This document shows positions 8,521-18,000 of a DNA stretch of 64,000 nucleotides, in pieces; within the stretch, counting starts at the first letter, position 1; every line of letters begins with the position of its first letter. The stretch spans positions 62,001 through 126,000 of the forward strand of contig SVDY01000003.1 of assembly GCA_015057665.1 (NCBI GenBank), given 5' to 3'. The notes below the pieces were generated by a model that saw only the letters and a program-made list of their open reading frames with translations, did not search any database and was not told where the DNA came from. Both the position numbers and the translations under genes were made by a program. The stretch comes from Lachnospiraceae bacterium (GTDB lineage: Bacteria > Bacillota > Clostridia > Lachnospirales > Lachnospiraceae).

Positions 8521-9018
8521 TTAGTGGACTAAAAAAGCAATGTTTAACTGGCGGAGCCAGTTAAGTATATTTTCTTCAAATGCGGCTTCCAGACGCTTGT
8601 CCAGGGTAAACGTCCGATAGGAAACTCCTGTTGTACAGGAAAGGTTTGTGCCGTCATAATGAATGTTTAAAAATAATCCATTGATGTTTTCGGCAGATAA
8701 TGGTAAATTGTATTTGGTAAGAATCTGATTTGTATTTGCATTTGACAGCATGAGGATGATTTTCATGGAAAGAGGCGTTTTGGAGCCTTTGATCATGGAA
8801 AAAATCTGTGGCTTTATCTGAGCCCAGGGGATATAATCGGTTTGGGGAAGGGTTTCCAGCTCCTCCGTATTATAAAAGTCCTGATTCAGGCGGCCGTCAA
8901 TATGATAGGAGACGGAAGTTTTGATGGAAGCTTCCCATAAATAAAAAGGATGAAAAAGGTCAGATCTGAGAAGCTGATTCATAAATTCTTTGACATCCTG
9001 AATTTGAATTGATAACAT
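8521..9018 (-). CDS. Conserved Lachnospiraceae protein, possibly DUF5721
   Basis: 165 residues, no signal peptide or membrane segment, mixed alpha/beta. Its opening MLSIQIQDVKEFMNQLLRSD and the central IPWAQIKPQIFSMIKGSKTP match what I recall of the clostridial family DUF5721, of unknown function. That assignment is from memory. It stands alone on the minus strand between the S41 protease and the M18 aminopeptidase, convergent with the former and divergent from the latter. Confidence 0.65.
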   Translation of the reverse strand: MLSIQIQDVKEFMNQLLRSDLFHPFYLWEASIKTSVSYHIDGRLNQDFYNTEELETLPQTDYIPWAQIKPQIFSMIKGSKTPLSMKIILMLSNANTNQILTKYNLPLSAENINGLFLNIHYDGTNLSCTTGVSYRTFTLDKRLEAAFEENILNWLRQLNIAFLVH

Positions 9019-9155
9019 GAATACGCCTTTCTGTAAATAAACCAGATGAAAAAGGAATGGTAATCCTGTTACATTTTAGCACAAAAACTCCAAAAGGAGA
9101 ATAAAAAGATCAGAATCAAAAGATTAGAATATAAAGATTAGATAGGAGACAGATT

Positions 9156-10436
9156 ATGGAACAATTAATGCACCTGCTTCAAAACAGCGGGTCTCCCTAC
9201 CAGGTGGTTGAAAACTGTGTAGAAAGATTAAAGGAAGCTGGATTTGAGGAGATGGACTGGCATAACGTGCTTTGTCCGGTTATGGGCGGCAAATATTATA
9301 TGAAACCGTATAATACCATGTTGATTGCCTTTACTGTCGGAACAAAGAAAAGCTATTTTCAAAATATCCGTCTTGGCACAGCCCATACAGACCAGCCTTG
9401 TATTAAGGTGAAACCGAGTCCAGATATGAAAGAGCATGGTTATCTGAGAGCCAACGTGGAGATTTACGGAGGTCCGATTCTCTCCAGCTGGATGGACAGA
9501 CCATTAAACCTTGCTGGCAAAATAATCTGCAAGAGCGACAAGATTTTTGAACCGCGTGTAATCGTATATGACAGTAAAAGACCGGTTGCTGTTGTACCGA
9601 ACCTTGCAATTCACATGCAGCGCGATGTGAACAAAGGTATGGAATTAAACAGACAAAAAGATATGATACCGATTCTTGCCACACTTTCTGAAAAGTGGAA
9701 CAAGGATGATTGTTTCCTGCATTTCCTTGCTGAAGAAGTGGGAATAGACAAAGACGATATTATCGATTTTGGTTTATATTTCTATAATGCAGACGAACCG
9801 GAGTTGATTGGATTTGACAATGAGTTCATCTCTTCGCCAAGACTTGATAATTTAACTTCTGTCAGCGCATTGGTTGACGGTCTTATCAATGGATACCGTG
9901 AAGACGGTATGAACATGATCGTTCTTTATGATAACGAAGAGATTGGCAGCAGAAGTAAACAGGGAGCGGATTCCAATCTGATTGAACTTGTTCTCAAATC
10001 GCTTCTCAAAGGCCTGGGGCAGACAGAGAATCAGTATCTTCAGACAATCGCTCACAGTATGTACCTCTCCGTAGATGCAGGACATGCGGTGCATCCAAAT
10101 GTACCGGAGAAATGCGATCCTACAAGCAAGCCGGTTCTTGGAAAAGGTATCTTAATAAAGACCCATGCGAATCAGCTTTATGTATCCGACAGTGAGATGT
10201 CCGGAGCCATCAGACAGATGCTTGACAAGTGGAATGTACCTCGTCAGAACGGCATTTCCCGTTCTGATATTCCTGGCGGACGTACTTTGGGACCGATCCT
10301 TTCTACCGTACTTCCAATGAAGGGGGCAGATATCGGTATGCCAATGCTTGCGATGCATTCTGCAAGGGAATTGGCAGCAACAGCAGATTATGAAGGACTT
10401 AAGACATGCATTTGTGCATTTTTTACAGAACATTAA
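9156..10436 (+). CDS. M18 family metallo-aminopeptidase
   Basis: 426 residues, the usual length for M18 (aspartyl aminopeptidase / ApeB) enzymes, which remove N-terminal residues from peptides in the cytosol using two metal ions. Visible metal and catalytic motifs: HTDQPCIKV (first His), DNEEIGSRS (Glu pair), SVDAGHAVHPN (Asp and His), and a C-terminal MLAMHSARELA carrying the last His. TAGGAGA precedes the ATG. rpiB starts 12 bases after the stop, so the two are almost certainly cotranscribed. Confidence 0.93.
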   Translation: MEQLMHLLQNSGSPYQVVENCVERLKEAGFEEMDWHNVLCPVMGGKYYMKPYNTMLIAFTVGTKKSYFQNIRLGTAHTDQPCIKVKPSPDMKEHGYLRANVEIYGGPILSSWMDRPLNLAGKIICKSDKIFEPRVIVYDSKRPVAVVPNLAIHMQRDVNKGMELNRQKDMIPILATLSEKWNKDDCFLHFLAEEVGIDKDDIIDFGLYFYNADEPELIGFDNEFISSPRLDNLTSVSALVDGLINGYREDGMNMIVLYDNEEIGSRSKQGADSNLIELVLKSLLKGLGQTENQYLQTIAHSMYLSVDAGHAVHPNVPEKCDPTSKPVLGKGILIKTHANQLYVSDSEMSGAIRQMLDKWNVPRQNGISRSDIPGGRTLGPILSTVLPMKGADIGMPMLAMHSARELAATADYEGLKTCICAFFTEH

Positions 10437-10448
10437 AGGAGAACCAAG

Positions 10449-10892
10449 ATGAGAGTAGCAATTGCAAATGATCATGCGGCAACAGAATTAAAATTCCAGG
10501 TAAAGGAATACTTAGAGTCCAAAGGTTATGAAGTAATCAACTTTGGTACAGATACAGGCGACAGCTGCAACTATCCGGAATTCGGTGAGGCAGTGGGCAA
10601 GGCCGTTGTAAGCGGGGAAGCAGATAAGGGAGTTCTTATCTGTGGAACAGGAGTTGGAATCTCCATCGCAGCCAACAAGGTAAAGGGTGTTCGTGCCGTT
10701 GTATGCAGTGAACCGGTAACAGCAAGACTTTCCAAAATGCACAACGACTCTAATATCGTTGCATTTGGTGCAAGAATCGTAGGCTTCGAGACAGCAAAAG
10801 CAATCCTTGATGCTTTTTTTGATACAGAATACGAAGGCGGAAGACATCAGAGACGTATTGATATGATTTACGAGATTGAAGAACGCCAGTAA
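10449..10892 (+). CDS. rpiB: Ribose-5-phosphate isomerase B
   Basis: 147 residues, normal for RpiB/LacAB enzymes. It interconverts ribose-5-phosphate and ribulose-5-phosphate in the pentose phosphate pathway. Motifs: IANDHAATELK at the N-terminus, the catalytic cysteine in GVLICGTGVGISIAANK, and the phosphate-binding HNDSNIVAFGAR segment. A good ribosome site (AAAGGAG) lies before the ATG. An allose-6-phosphate isomerase activity is a usual alternative for this family. It is the second gene of the M18-rpiB pair. Confidence 0.93.
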   Translation: MRVAIANDHAATELKFQVKEYLESKGYEVINFGTDTGDSCNYPEFGEAVGKAVVSGEADKGVLICGTGVGISIAANKVKGVRAVVCSEPVTARLSKMHNDSNIVAFGARIVGFETAKAILDAFFDTEYEGGRHQRRIDMIYEIEERQ

Positions 10893-10903
10893 ATAATAAG
10901 CAA

Positions 10904-10934
10904 TAAAAAAGAACCGGAATTCCGGTTCTTTTTA
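10904..10934. terminator. Bidirectional intrinsic terminator after rpiB
   Basis: AAAAAGAACCGGAATTCCGGTTCTTTTT is symmetric (10-base arm AAAGAACCGG around AATT). It sits between the convergent rpiB and the leftward membrane-protein gene and can serve both. Confidence 0.9.
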
Positions 10935-10946
10935 TTATTCTTTTTA

Positions 10947-11435
10947 TTATTTCTTTTTTGTATTCTTAGTTTCTTCTGCTGCGGAGAAAGAGTTTGCTTT
11001 CGCGCGAAGTTTCGCCATGAAGCTTTTTTTCTTTGGTGCTTCTACTACTACGTGGCGGACACCCTGAACTTTCATAATATAAAGTCCGCTTACGACAGCT
11101 TTCACTTCTTTCTTTACAGGAACAAGGTCAAAGATTTCTTCATCACAGATGAATGTCATAATCTGTGGGCCAACCTTTGCTTTTACTACAGGAACTTTGG
11201 AACCTTTTAAGTACCAAGGTGTTTCATCTACTGCAATCTTAGGAAGACCAGCTTCTTTTAATTTCATTCTCTTTTTATCGATGATGAGCATCTTCATGTT
11301 CTGAGCGTGAGCGCCTAACTGCTCTCTCTGTTCTGCCTGTTTCTTCTGCAGTTTGCGGCCCCAGAAATACATTCCGACCATTATTCCCAAGAAGATAAGG
11401 CAACAGATAAGTAAAACAATCCATGGATTAGACAT
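10947..11435 (-). CDS. Small membrane-anchored conserved protein of unknown function
   Basis: 162 residues. A single N-terminal membrane segment (IVLLICCLIFLGIMVGMYFW) is followed by a short basic/glutamine-rich helix, a compact domain (~50-140) and a lysine-rich tail ending NTKKK. The domain contains MKMLIIDKKRMKLKEAGLP and VGPQIMTFICDEEIFDLVPV. I recognise no named family; proteins of this layout are common near housekeeping genes in Lachnospiraceae. GGAGG precedes the ATG and a good promoter lies just upstream, so it is a separate transcript from plsC. Confidence 0.8.
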   Translation of the reverse strand: MSNPWIVLLICCLIFLGIMVGMYFWGRKLQKKQAEQREQLGAHAQNMKMLIIDKKRMKLKEAGLPKIAVDETPWYLKGSKVPVVKAKVGPQIMTFICDEEIFDLVPVKKEVKAVVSGLYIMKVQGVRHVVVEAPKKKSFMAKLRAKANSFSAAEETKNTKKK

Positions 11436-11489
11436 GGGGTACCTCCTTATGTGTTTTCTTTTTTGTCGTTATATATGCATATCTATTCA

Positions 11490-11517
11490 ATTATACCATT
11501 TATTTTTTAATATGCAA
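11490..11517 (-). promoter_or_regulatory. Promoter of the membrane-protein gene 10947-11435
   Basis: On the minus strand TTGCAT (11512-11517), a 16-nt spacer and TATAAT (11490-11495). Confidence 0.75.
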
Positions 11518-11531
11518 CTCAAAAATATAAC

Positions 11532-11564
11532 AAAAAGCCCCTGTTTTTTGGTAAAAACAAGGGC
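11532..11564 (-). terminator. Terminator of the malQ-plsC unit
   Basis: On the minus strand GCCCTTGTTTTT pairs with AAAAACAGGGGC (one mismatch) and is followed by TTTTTG, directly after the plsC stop. Confidence 0.8.
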
Positions 11565-11570
11565 AAAAGT

Positions 11571-12314
11571 TTAAATCTCCTGTTTGTGGCTGTTTAACAT
11601 CTCCTTAATTATGTTCTGAGTATATCCGCTTAAGAAACGTCTCTCCTCTTTGGCAAGGTCATTGATAATAATCGGTTTGCCAAAGGTAATGCGGACTTTG
11701 CCAGGCTTTACGCTAAAGTGAGCATTGTTCTCGAAGATGTCTGCTGTGCCGGAGATGGCAACAGGGAGAATGGGCACGTTTGCCTTTTCGGCCATCTTTG
11801 TACTGCCTGCTTTAAATTCTAACATCTCTTCCGCCTGGTTTCTTGTTCCTTCCGGGAAGATAAACATGGAGTAGCCTTTTTTCAGTTCTTCCGTGCCTTT
11901 CTTAATTGTCTTGATTCCTTCGCGGATGTTGTCTCTATCTAAGAAGAGGCAGTTAATGCCGCGCATCCAAAGGTTGAAAACAGGAACTTTGTCCATCTCA
12001 ATCTTGGACACATATCCGGTGCCGCCTTTGATACTAACATAAGTCGTAAGGATATCAAGGTAGCTTTGGTGGTTTCCTACAAAGAGGACAGCGCCTTCCG
12101 GAATGTTTTCCTGGCCGTCTGCTTTAATGTGTACACCGCAGATCCAGAGGATGAAAGTAAAGGCCCAGTGGATGATCTTTCGGCAGATACGAATCTGTAA
12201 GTCCGGATTCTTTCTGGATATAAGATATAAAACCAGATCCAGCGGAAGGGTAATCAATAAAAACAGAAAGATGAAGAGAAATACAAAAAATGTTCTAATC
12301 ATAGTGAATTGCAC
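11571..12314 (-). CDS. plsC: 1-acyl-sn-glycerol-3-phosphate acyltransferase
   Basis: 247 residues. It transfers an acyl chain to lysophosphatidate to make phosphatidate, the precursor of membrane phospholipids, at the inner face of the membrane. The catalytic NHX4D motif is seen as NHQSYLD and the glycerol-phosphate binding motif as FPEGTRN. The N-terminus has one long hydrophobic segment (FFVFLFIFLFLLITLPLDLV) that anchors it. It lies 55 bases downstream of malQ on the same strand and ends at a terminator. Family is secure; exact acyl donor (acyl-ACP or acyl-CoA) is not visible. Confidence 0.92.
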   Translation of the reverse strand: MQFTMIRTFFVFLFIFLFLLITLPLDLVLYLISRKNPDLQIRICRKIIHWAFTFILWICGVHIKADGQENIPEGAVLFVGNHQSYLDILTTYVSIKGGTGYVSKIEMDKVPVFNLWMRGINCLFLDRDNIREGIKTIKKGTEELKKGYSMFIFPEGTRNQAEEMLEFKAGSTKMAEKANVPILPVAISGTADIFENNAHFSVKPGKVRITFGKPIIINDLAKEERRFLSGYTQNIIKEMLNSHKQEI

Positions 12315-12369
12315 CTTCTATTTGTGTGATGATGAACAGTTACTTTTATTCAGTTTCTTCTGCTGCTGT

Positions 12370-13917
12370 TTAGTCAGAAGTTTTTGCTTCTTTTTCCGGT
12401 GCCCGATATCTTCCGTAAAGCTTGGTGATGGAAAGAAGATAGTTGGCAAGACCGTCTGTTAAATCTTCTTTCTTATAGCGGTAACCCCAGTTGCCTTCTG
12501 CAACACCAGGTACGTTCATACGGAATGTTTCATCCTGGCCTAACAAATCCTGCATAGGAACAACGGCTTTAAGAGCAGGGCTGCCAAAACAGGTACGGAT
12601 GAAATCCCAGTGAATCTGGCTGCCGTTAGTGTTCATAAAGCGGCGTACCACATCTTTTGTCTTCTCGTCTGCTTCCTTATACCAGCCTACGGTTGTGTTG
12701 TTGTCATGTGTTCCTGTATAGGCCACACAGTTAGATGTTGTTGTATTATAAGGAAGATGTACGTTGCCTGGATTTCCGTCAAAGGCAAACTGAAGAACCT
12801 TCATGCCGGGAAGACCGGTGTAGTCACGAAGAGCAACAACGCCTTCTGTAATAATGCCAAGGTCTTCTGCGATAATAGGAAGGTCATCACCTAAGGCAGC
12901 TTTTACTGCATCAAAGAATTCTTCTCTTGGACCCGGTTCCCAGTGGCCCTCAAGGGCAGTTTCTGCGTCGGCAGGAATGGACCAGTAATCCTGGAATGCA
13001 CGGAAATGGTCGATTCTCAAGATGTCGCAGAGAGAGAGCTGGGCCTTGATTCTGGAAATCCACCATGCATAGCCATCTTTTTTGTGTTCCGGCCATTTGT
13101 AGAGAGGGTTGCCCCAAAGCTGGCCTGTCTTGCTGAAATAATCCGGCGGAACACCGGATACTACAGTTGGGAATCCGTCTTCTGTTACATAGAACAGTTC
13201 AGGAGATGCCCATACGTCGGAACTGTCATCGGACACAAAGATAGGAATATCGCCGATGATGGAGATACCTTTCTCATTGGCGTAGGCTTTTAATTCAAAC
13301 CACTGTTTATAGAAGATAAACTGAAGGAATTCGATGTAAGCTATCGGCTCAGCAAGGCGTTCTCTCCAGAGTTTCTTAGTCTCTTTGTCAGGGCGTCGAA
13401 TCTGAAGAGGCCATGTATGCCAGGATTCTCCGTTGAAATAATCTTTTAATGCCATGAAAAGGCTGTAATCGGAAAGCCAGAAGTCCTGTTCCTGTTTAAA
13501 TGTTTCATATTCTTCGTAGAGCTCATTTTTTGCTGTATGTAATTGGAAAGAGCGGAATGCTTTCTTAAAAAGGGGATCCTTACACGCCGGTACGATACTG
13601 TAATTGACTCTGTCCCCTTTTACCGGATAGAACATATCAAGGTCTGCCTTTAATAAAAGACCATACTCGAACAACTTGTCCGGGCTGATTAAATAGATTT
13701 GTCCCGCAAAAGAAGAATAAGCGGAGTAAGGGGATCCGTCTGTTGGTCCCAGAGGAAGGATCTGCCACAGGGTCTGTCCTGCTTTTTCCAAAAAGTCGAT
13801 AAAGTGATATGCTTCCGGTCCAAGGTCACCAATGCCGTATGGTCCAGGGAAGGAGGTTGGGTGTACAAGGACGCCTGACTGACGTACAGGTACGGATGGT
13901 TTGTATGTTTTGTTCAT
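12370..13917 (-). CDS. malQ: 4-alpha-glucanotransferase (amylomaltase, GH77)
   Basis: 515 residues from the ATG at 13915-13917, nine bases after AAGGAG; an ATG six bases earlier sits too close to that site. The enzyme transfers maltosyl or longer glucan units between alpha-1,4-glucans in maltodextrin or glycogen metabolism. GH77 features: RQSGVLVHPTSFPGPYGIGD at the N-terminus, the nucleophile region LRIDHFRAF, the acid/base glutamate in IIAEDLG, and GTHDNNTTVGWY. No other maltose gene is nearby; plsC follows it. A short inverted repeat lies in its leader. Confidence 0.95.
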   Translation of the reverse strand: MNKTYKPSVPVRQSGVLVHPTSFPGPYGIGDLGPEAYHFIDFLEKAGQTLWQILPLGPTDGSPYSAYSSFAGQIYLISPDKLFEYGLLLKADLDMFYPVKGDRVNYSIVPACKDPLFKKAFRSFQLHTAKNELYEEYETFKQEQDFWLSDYSLFMALKDYFNGESWHTWPLQIRRPDKETKKLWRERLAEPIAYIEFLQFIFYKQWFELKAYANEKGISIIGDIPIFVSDDSSDVWASPELFYVTEDGFPTVVSGVPPDYFSKTGQLWGNPLYKWPEHKKDGYAWWISRIKAQLSLCDILRIDHFRAFQDYWSIPADAETALEGHWEPGPREEFFDAVKAALGDDLPIIAEDLGIITEGVVALRDYTGLPGMKVLQFAFDGNPGNVHLPYNTTTSNCVAYTGTHDNNTTVGWYKEADEKTKDVVRRFMNTNGSQIHWDFIRTCFGSPALKAVVPMQDLLGQDETFRMNVPGVAEGNWGYRYKKEDLTDGLANYLLSITKLYGRYRAPEKEAKTSD

Positions 13918-13962
13918 GGTCATAATCTCCTTATATAGATAAGTGATAGTGTGTCGTGGTAT

Positions 13963-13980
13963 TGTCCGAAAAATCGGACA
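13963..13980 (-). promoter_or_regulatory. Inverted repeat in the malQ leader, possible operator
   Basis: TGTCCGA-AAAA-TCGGACA, a perfect 7-base inverted repeat with 4-base spacer, ~45 bases upstream of the malQ start. It resembles a repressor site more than a terminator because no T-run follows on the minus strand. The binding protein is unknown. Confidence 0.4.
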
Positions 13981-14216
13981 CAAGGATATAGGGGTAAATT
14001 GACACCTTATTATTATAAACAAAAAAAGAGGGAAAGGCAAGGAAGTCATGAGAGTCAGAAGAAATCCCATGGCTGCTGCGGGACAAAGAGGAATTCATAT
14101 GGACAAACCTTAAAAATCTCTTTATAATATATTCTGGCAAAAAATCGAAAGAATGCAGATACTATAGGATGTAAAATATGTACATCAAAATGAAACAGAG
14201 AAAGGAAGACACAAGG

Positions 14217-15026
14217 ATGAAACTTATCGTTGGCCTGGGCAACCCTGACAAAGAATATGAAAACACAAGACACAATATCGGGTTTATGGCAGTGGATGCA
14301 CTCGGACAGGCGTATGGAATTACCGTAAACACATTAAAACATAAAGCTTTGATCGGCAAAGGAATGATAGAGGGAGAGAAAGTTATTCTGGCAAAACCGG
14401 TGACTTATATGAATCTGAGCGGTGAGGCTGTAAGAGAAATCTCCGATTATTACAAAATTCCGGCAGAAGATGTGATTATTATCTATGATGATACTACCCT
14501 GGATGTTGGATTTATGAGAATCCGAAAGAAAGGCAGTGCCGGAGGCCATAACGGGATGAAAAGTATTATTGCCCACCTTGGAACAGAGGATTTTCCAAGA
14601 GTGAAGATCGGCATTGGTGAGAAGAGACCGGGACAGGATTTGGCAGACTATGTTCTTAGCCGCTTCCCAAAAGAAGATAAAGAAATGCTTACAAAGGTAC
14701 TGGATGATACAAAAAAAGCAATTGCTCTTATGGTATGGGATGACATAGGAGAGGCTATGAACTTATATAATAAGAAGAAAGAGAAAAAGAAGAAAGAAAA
14801 GCCTGTTATAAATTCTGATCTTACAAAGACAGCAGGGCAGAAAGAGGCAGAGGAATCGAAAGAAAGAGAGGTAGAGAATGCATCTGTTAAGTGCGGTTTT
14901 GGAGCAATGGGCTCCGGTGATGGAAATAAAAACAGCAATGGAGAAGAATCAGTTTCCCCTGCATGTGACAGGGTGTGTGGAGAGTCAGAACTGTCACCTG
15001 GCGGATACACTGGGGAAAGATTATAA
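14217..15026 (+). CDS. pth: Peptidyl-tRNA hydrolase with an odd C-terminal extension
   Basis: 269 residues from the ATG at 14217 (GGAAG upstream). The first ~187 residues are an ordinary Pth, which releases peptides from stalled peptidyl-tRNA: MKLIVGLGNPDKEYENTRHN with the catalytic His in TRHNIGF, VTYMNLSGEAV, YDDTTLDVG and GSAGGHNGMKSI. A normal Pth ends near AMNLYN. Here an 82-residue tail follows: first a lysine/glutamate-rich run (KKKEKKKKEKP), then a stretch read out of frame through the start of mfd. The overlap with mfd is 149 bases. The tail looks like stop-codon loss rather than a new domain. Confidence 0.9.
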   Translation: MKLIVGLGNPDKEYENTRHNIGFMAVDALGQAYGITVNTLKHKALIGKGMIEGEKVILAKPVTYMNLSGEAVREISDYYKIPAEDVIIIYDDTTLDVGFMRIRKKGSAGGHNGMKSIIAHLGTEDFPRVKIGIGEKRPGQDLADYVLSRFPKEDKEMLTKVLDDTKKAIALMVWDDIGEAMNLYNKKKEKKKKEKPVINSDLTKTAGQKEAEESKEREVENASVKCGFGAMGSGDGNKNSNGEESVSPACDRVCGESELSPGGYTGERL

Positions 15027-18000
15027 ATACCGGCTCATTGTAACCTATAATGAGCAGAGGGCAAAAGAGATATATGAAGATTACGCTTATTTTGATCAGA
15101 ATGTATATCTGTATCCGGCGAAGGATATTCTCTTTTATCAGGCAGATGTACAGGCCGGTTTAATCGGAAAACAGCGTCTGGAGATTATAAAACAGATTCT
15201 ATCCGGGCAGAACGTGACGGTTATTCTGACGGTGGACGCTTTGATGGACAAACTTGCTCCTCTGGAAGCGTTAAAAAAAGAAGTTTTTGCTATTGAGCCC
15301 ATGCAGATTCTCAATGTGGAAGAATTGAAGGAAAGACTGCTTTATCTTGGATATGAGAAGACGGCAGCCGTTGAGATGGCGGGACAGTTCGCCATTCGAG
15401 GCGGAATCATTGATATCTTCCCTCTCACAGAAGATAGTCCTTATCGTATCGAAATGTGGGATGATGAGGTGGATTCTATCCGTCGTTTTGATGCAGACAG
15501 CCAGCGTTCGCTGGAGAACGCAAAAGAACTGATTATTTATCCTGCCAGCGAGATGGTTCTTGAGCCGAAACGCATGGAAAAAGGAAAAGAACGGATCCGG
15601 AAGGATTTTAAGAAGAATTATGATGTACTGTTTGGCAGTTTTAAGACAGAGGCAGCAGCACGGCTGAAAAAGACAACGGATCAGATTCTTGGCGAGCTGG
15701 AAGACTTCTATCGTGTAACAGGAATGGACAGTCTGATTACTTATTTTTATGAAGAAACGGTTTCTCTTCTTGATTATTTTCCAAAAGAAGATACCGTAAT
15801 CTTTCTTGACGAATATGCAAGAATGAAGGAGCGGGCAGAAAGTTATGCCGCAGAATTTCGTGAAAGCATGAAACACAGGCTGGAACAGGGCTATGTGCTT
15901 CCGGGCCAGGCGGATGTGCTCTATTCTTATGGAGAGGCAGAAGCTATGATAACATCTGCCAATGTAATCTTCCTGACCATGCTGACCTATCAGGTTCATG
16001 GCATGGGAATCAAGGAGACCTTCCATCTGGAAACAAAATCTATGCCGACTTATAATAACAGTTTTGAACAGCTCGTAAAAGATCTGGAACGATACAAAAA
16101 GCAGAAATACAAAATGATCATCCTGTCTCCGTCCACCACGAGAGCCAAACGTCTTGCAGAAGATATTTTTCAGGCAGGACTTCCTGCGGTCTTCCTTCCG
16201 GAGATTAACAGAGAACTGGTGGCAGGGGAGATTATTGTCAGTCCGGGAAAAATCAACAGAGGATTTGAGTATCCGGATTTTGGGTTAATGATTGGAACGG
16301 AAACGGACATTTTCAGTGCAAGAGCAAGAAAGAAAAGTAAGATTAACCAGCATAAGGTATATTCCGGCCAGAAGATTGGCAGTTTCATGGAACTTAATGT
16401 TGGTGATTATGTCGTGCACGAAAAGCATGGTCTAGGAATTTACCGGGGAATTGAGCAGATTGATGTGGACGGCGTGGGAAAAGACTTCATCAGTATTGAA
16501 TATAAAGGCGGCAGTAATCTGTTTATTCCGGCAACCCAGCTTGACCTGATCCAAAAGTATGCAAGCTCTACGGCGAAAGTGCCTAAGCTGAACAAATTAG
16601 GCGGCACGGAATGGGAGAAGACAAGAAAGCAGGTGCAGACCCATGTTAAGAAACTTGCTTACGATCTTGTGCAGCTCTACGCAGCCCGTCAGGCGAAAAA
16701 GGGATTTGCATACTCGGAAGATACGGTATGGCAGAAGGAATTCGAAGAGTTATTTCCCTATGAGGAGACAGAAGACCAGTTAAAGGCAATTGAAGCGATT
16801 AAGAAAGATATGGAGAGCACCAAGATTATGGACCGTCTGCTCTGCGGCGACGTAGGATATGGCAAGACAGAAGTTGCCATCCGTGCTGCATTTAAAGCGG
16901 TTATGGACAGTAAGCAGGTGGTATATCTGTGCCCGACAACCATTCTTGCCCAGCAGATTTATAATACTTTTTGTGAAAGAATGAAGAATTTCCCAATCCG
17001 TGTTGCCATGCTGTCAAGATTTATCACTCCGGCAAGACAGCGTGATACTATTCAGGGATTAAAAGACGGCAGAGTGGATATTGTGATTGGGACTCACAAG
17101 GTTCTGTCTAAAACAATTGAGTATAAGAATCTTGGACTTCTCATTATCGATGAAGAGCAGCGTTTTGGCGTAAATCATAAAGAACAGATTAAAGATATGA
17201 AGAAGGAAGTGGATGTGCTAGCTCTTTCTGCCACACCGATTCCAAGAACCCTTCATATGAGTCTGATCGGCATCCGCGACATGAGTGTACTGGAGGAACC
17301 GCCGGTTGACAGACGTGCCATCCAGACTTACGTTATGGAATATAATCCGGAGATGGTCAGGGAGGCAATTAACAGGGAGCTTGCCAGAGGCGGACAGGTC
17401 TACTATGTATACAATAAAGTCAGCGATATTGATGATGTGACAAACAAAGTGGCAGAACTGGTGCCTGATGCGGTGGTAGCCTATGCTCATGGACAGATGA
17501 GCGAGCGTCAGCTTGAAAAGATCATGTATCAGTTCATCAACGGGGAGATTGATGTTCTTGTATCAACGACGATTATCGAGACCGGACTGGATATCTCCAA
17601 TGTAAACACCATGATCATTCATGATTCCAATAATTTCGGTCTTTCCCAGCTTTATCAGCTTCGGGGACGAGTGGGCCGTTCCAGCCGTTCTGCCTATGCG
17701 TTTCTGATGTATCGTCAGAATACATTATTAAAGGAAGTGGCAGAGAAACGTTTAAAAGCAATCAGAGAATTTACAGACCTTGGATCCGGTTTTAAGATCG
17801 CCATGAGGGATCTGGAAATCCGAGGAGCTGGCAACCTTCTTGGGGCAGAGCAGTCCGGACAGATGGAAGCCGTAGGATATGACCTTTACTGTAAGATGTT
17901 AAATGATGCGGTTTTAAGAGAAAAAGGTGAGATTGAAGAGGCGGAAGATTTCGAGACAACCATTGATATTAATATCGATGCCTATCTTCCATCAAGCTAC

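Noticed and set aside
15271-16026. A 251-codon minus-strand frame inside mfd
   Set aside because: It is the complement of conserved mfd codons, with no start signal and unlikely composition (Phe, Cys, His-rich).
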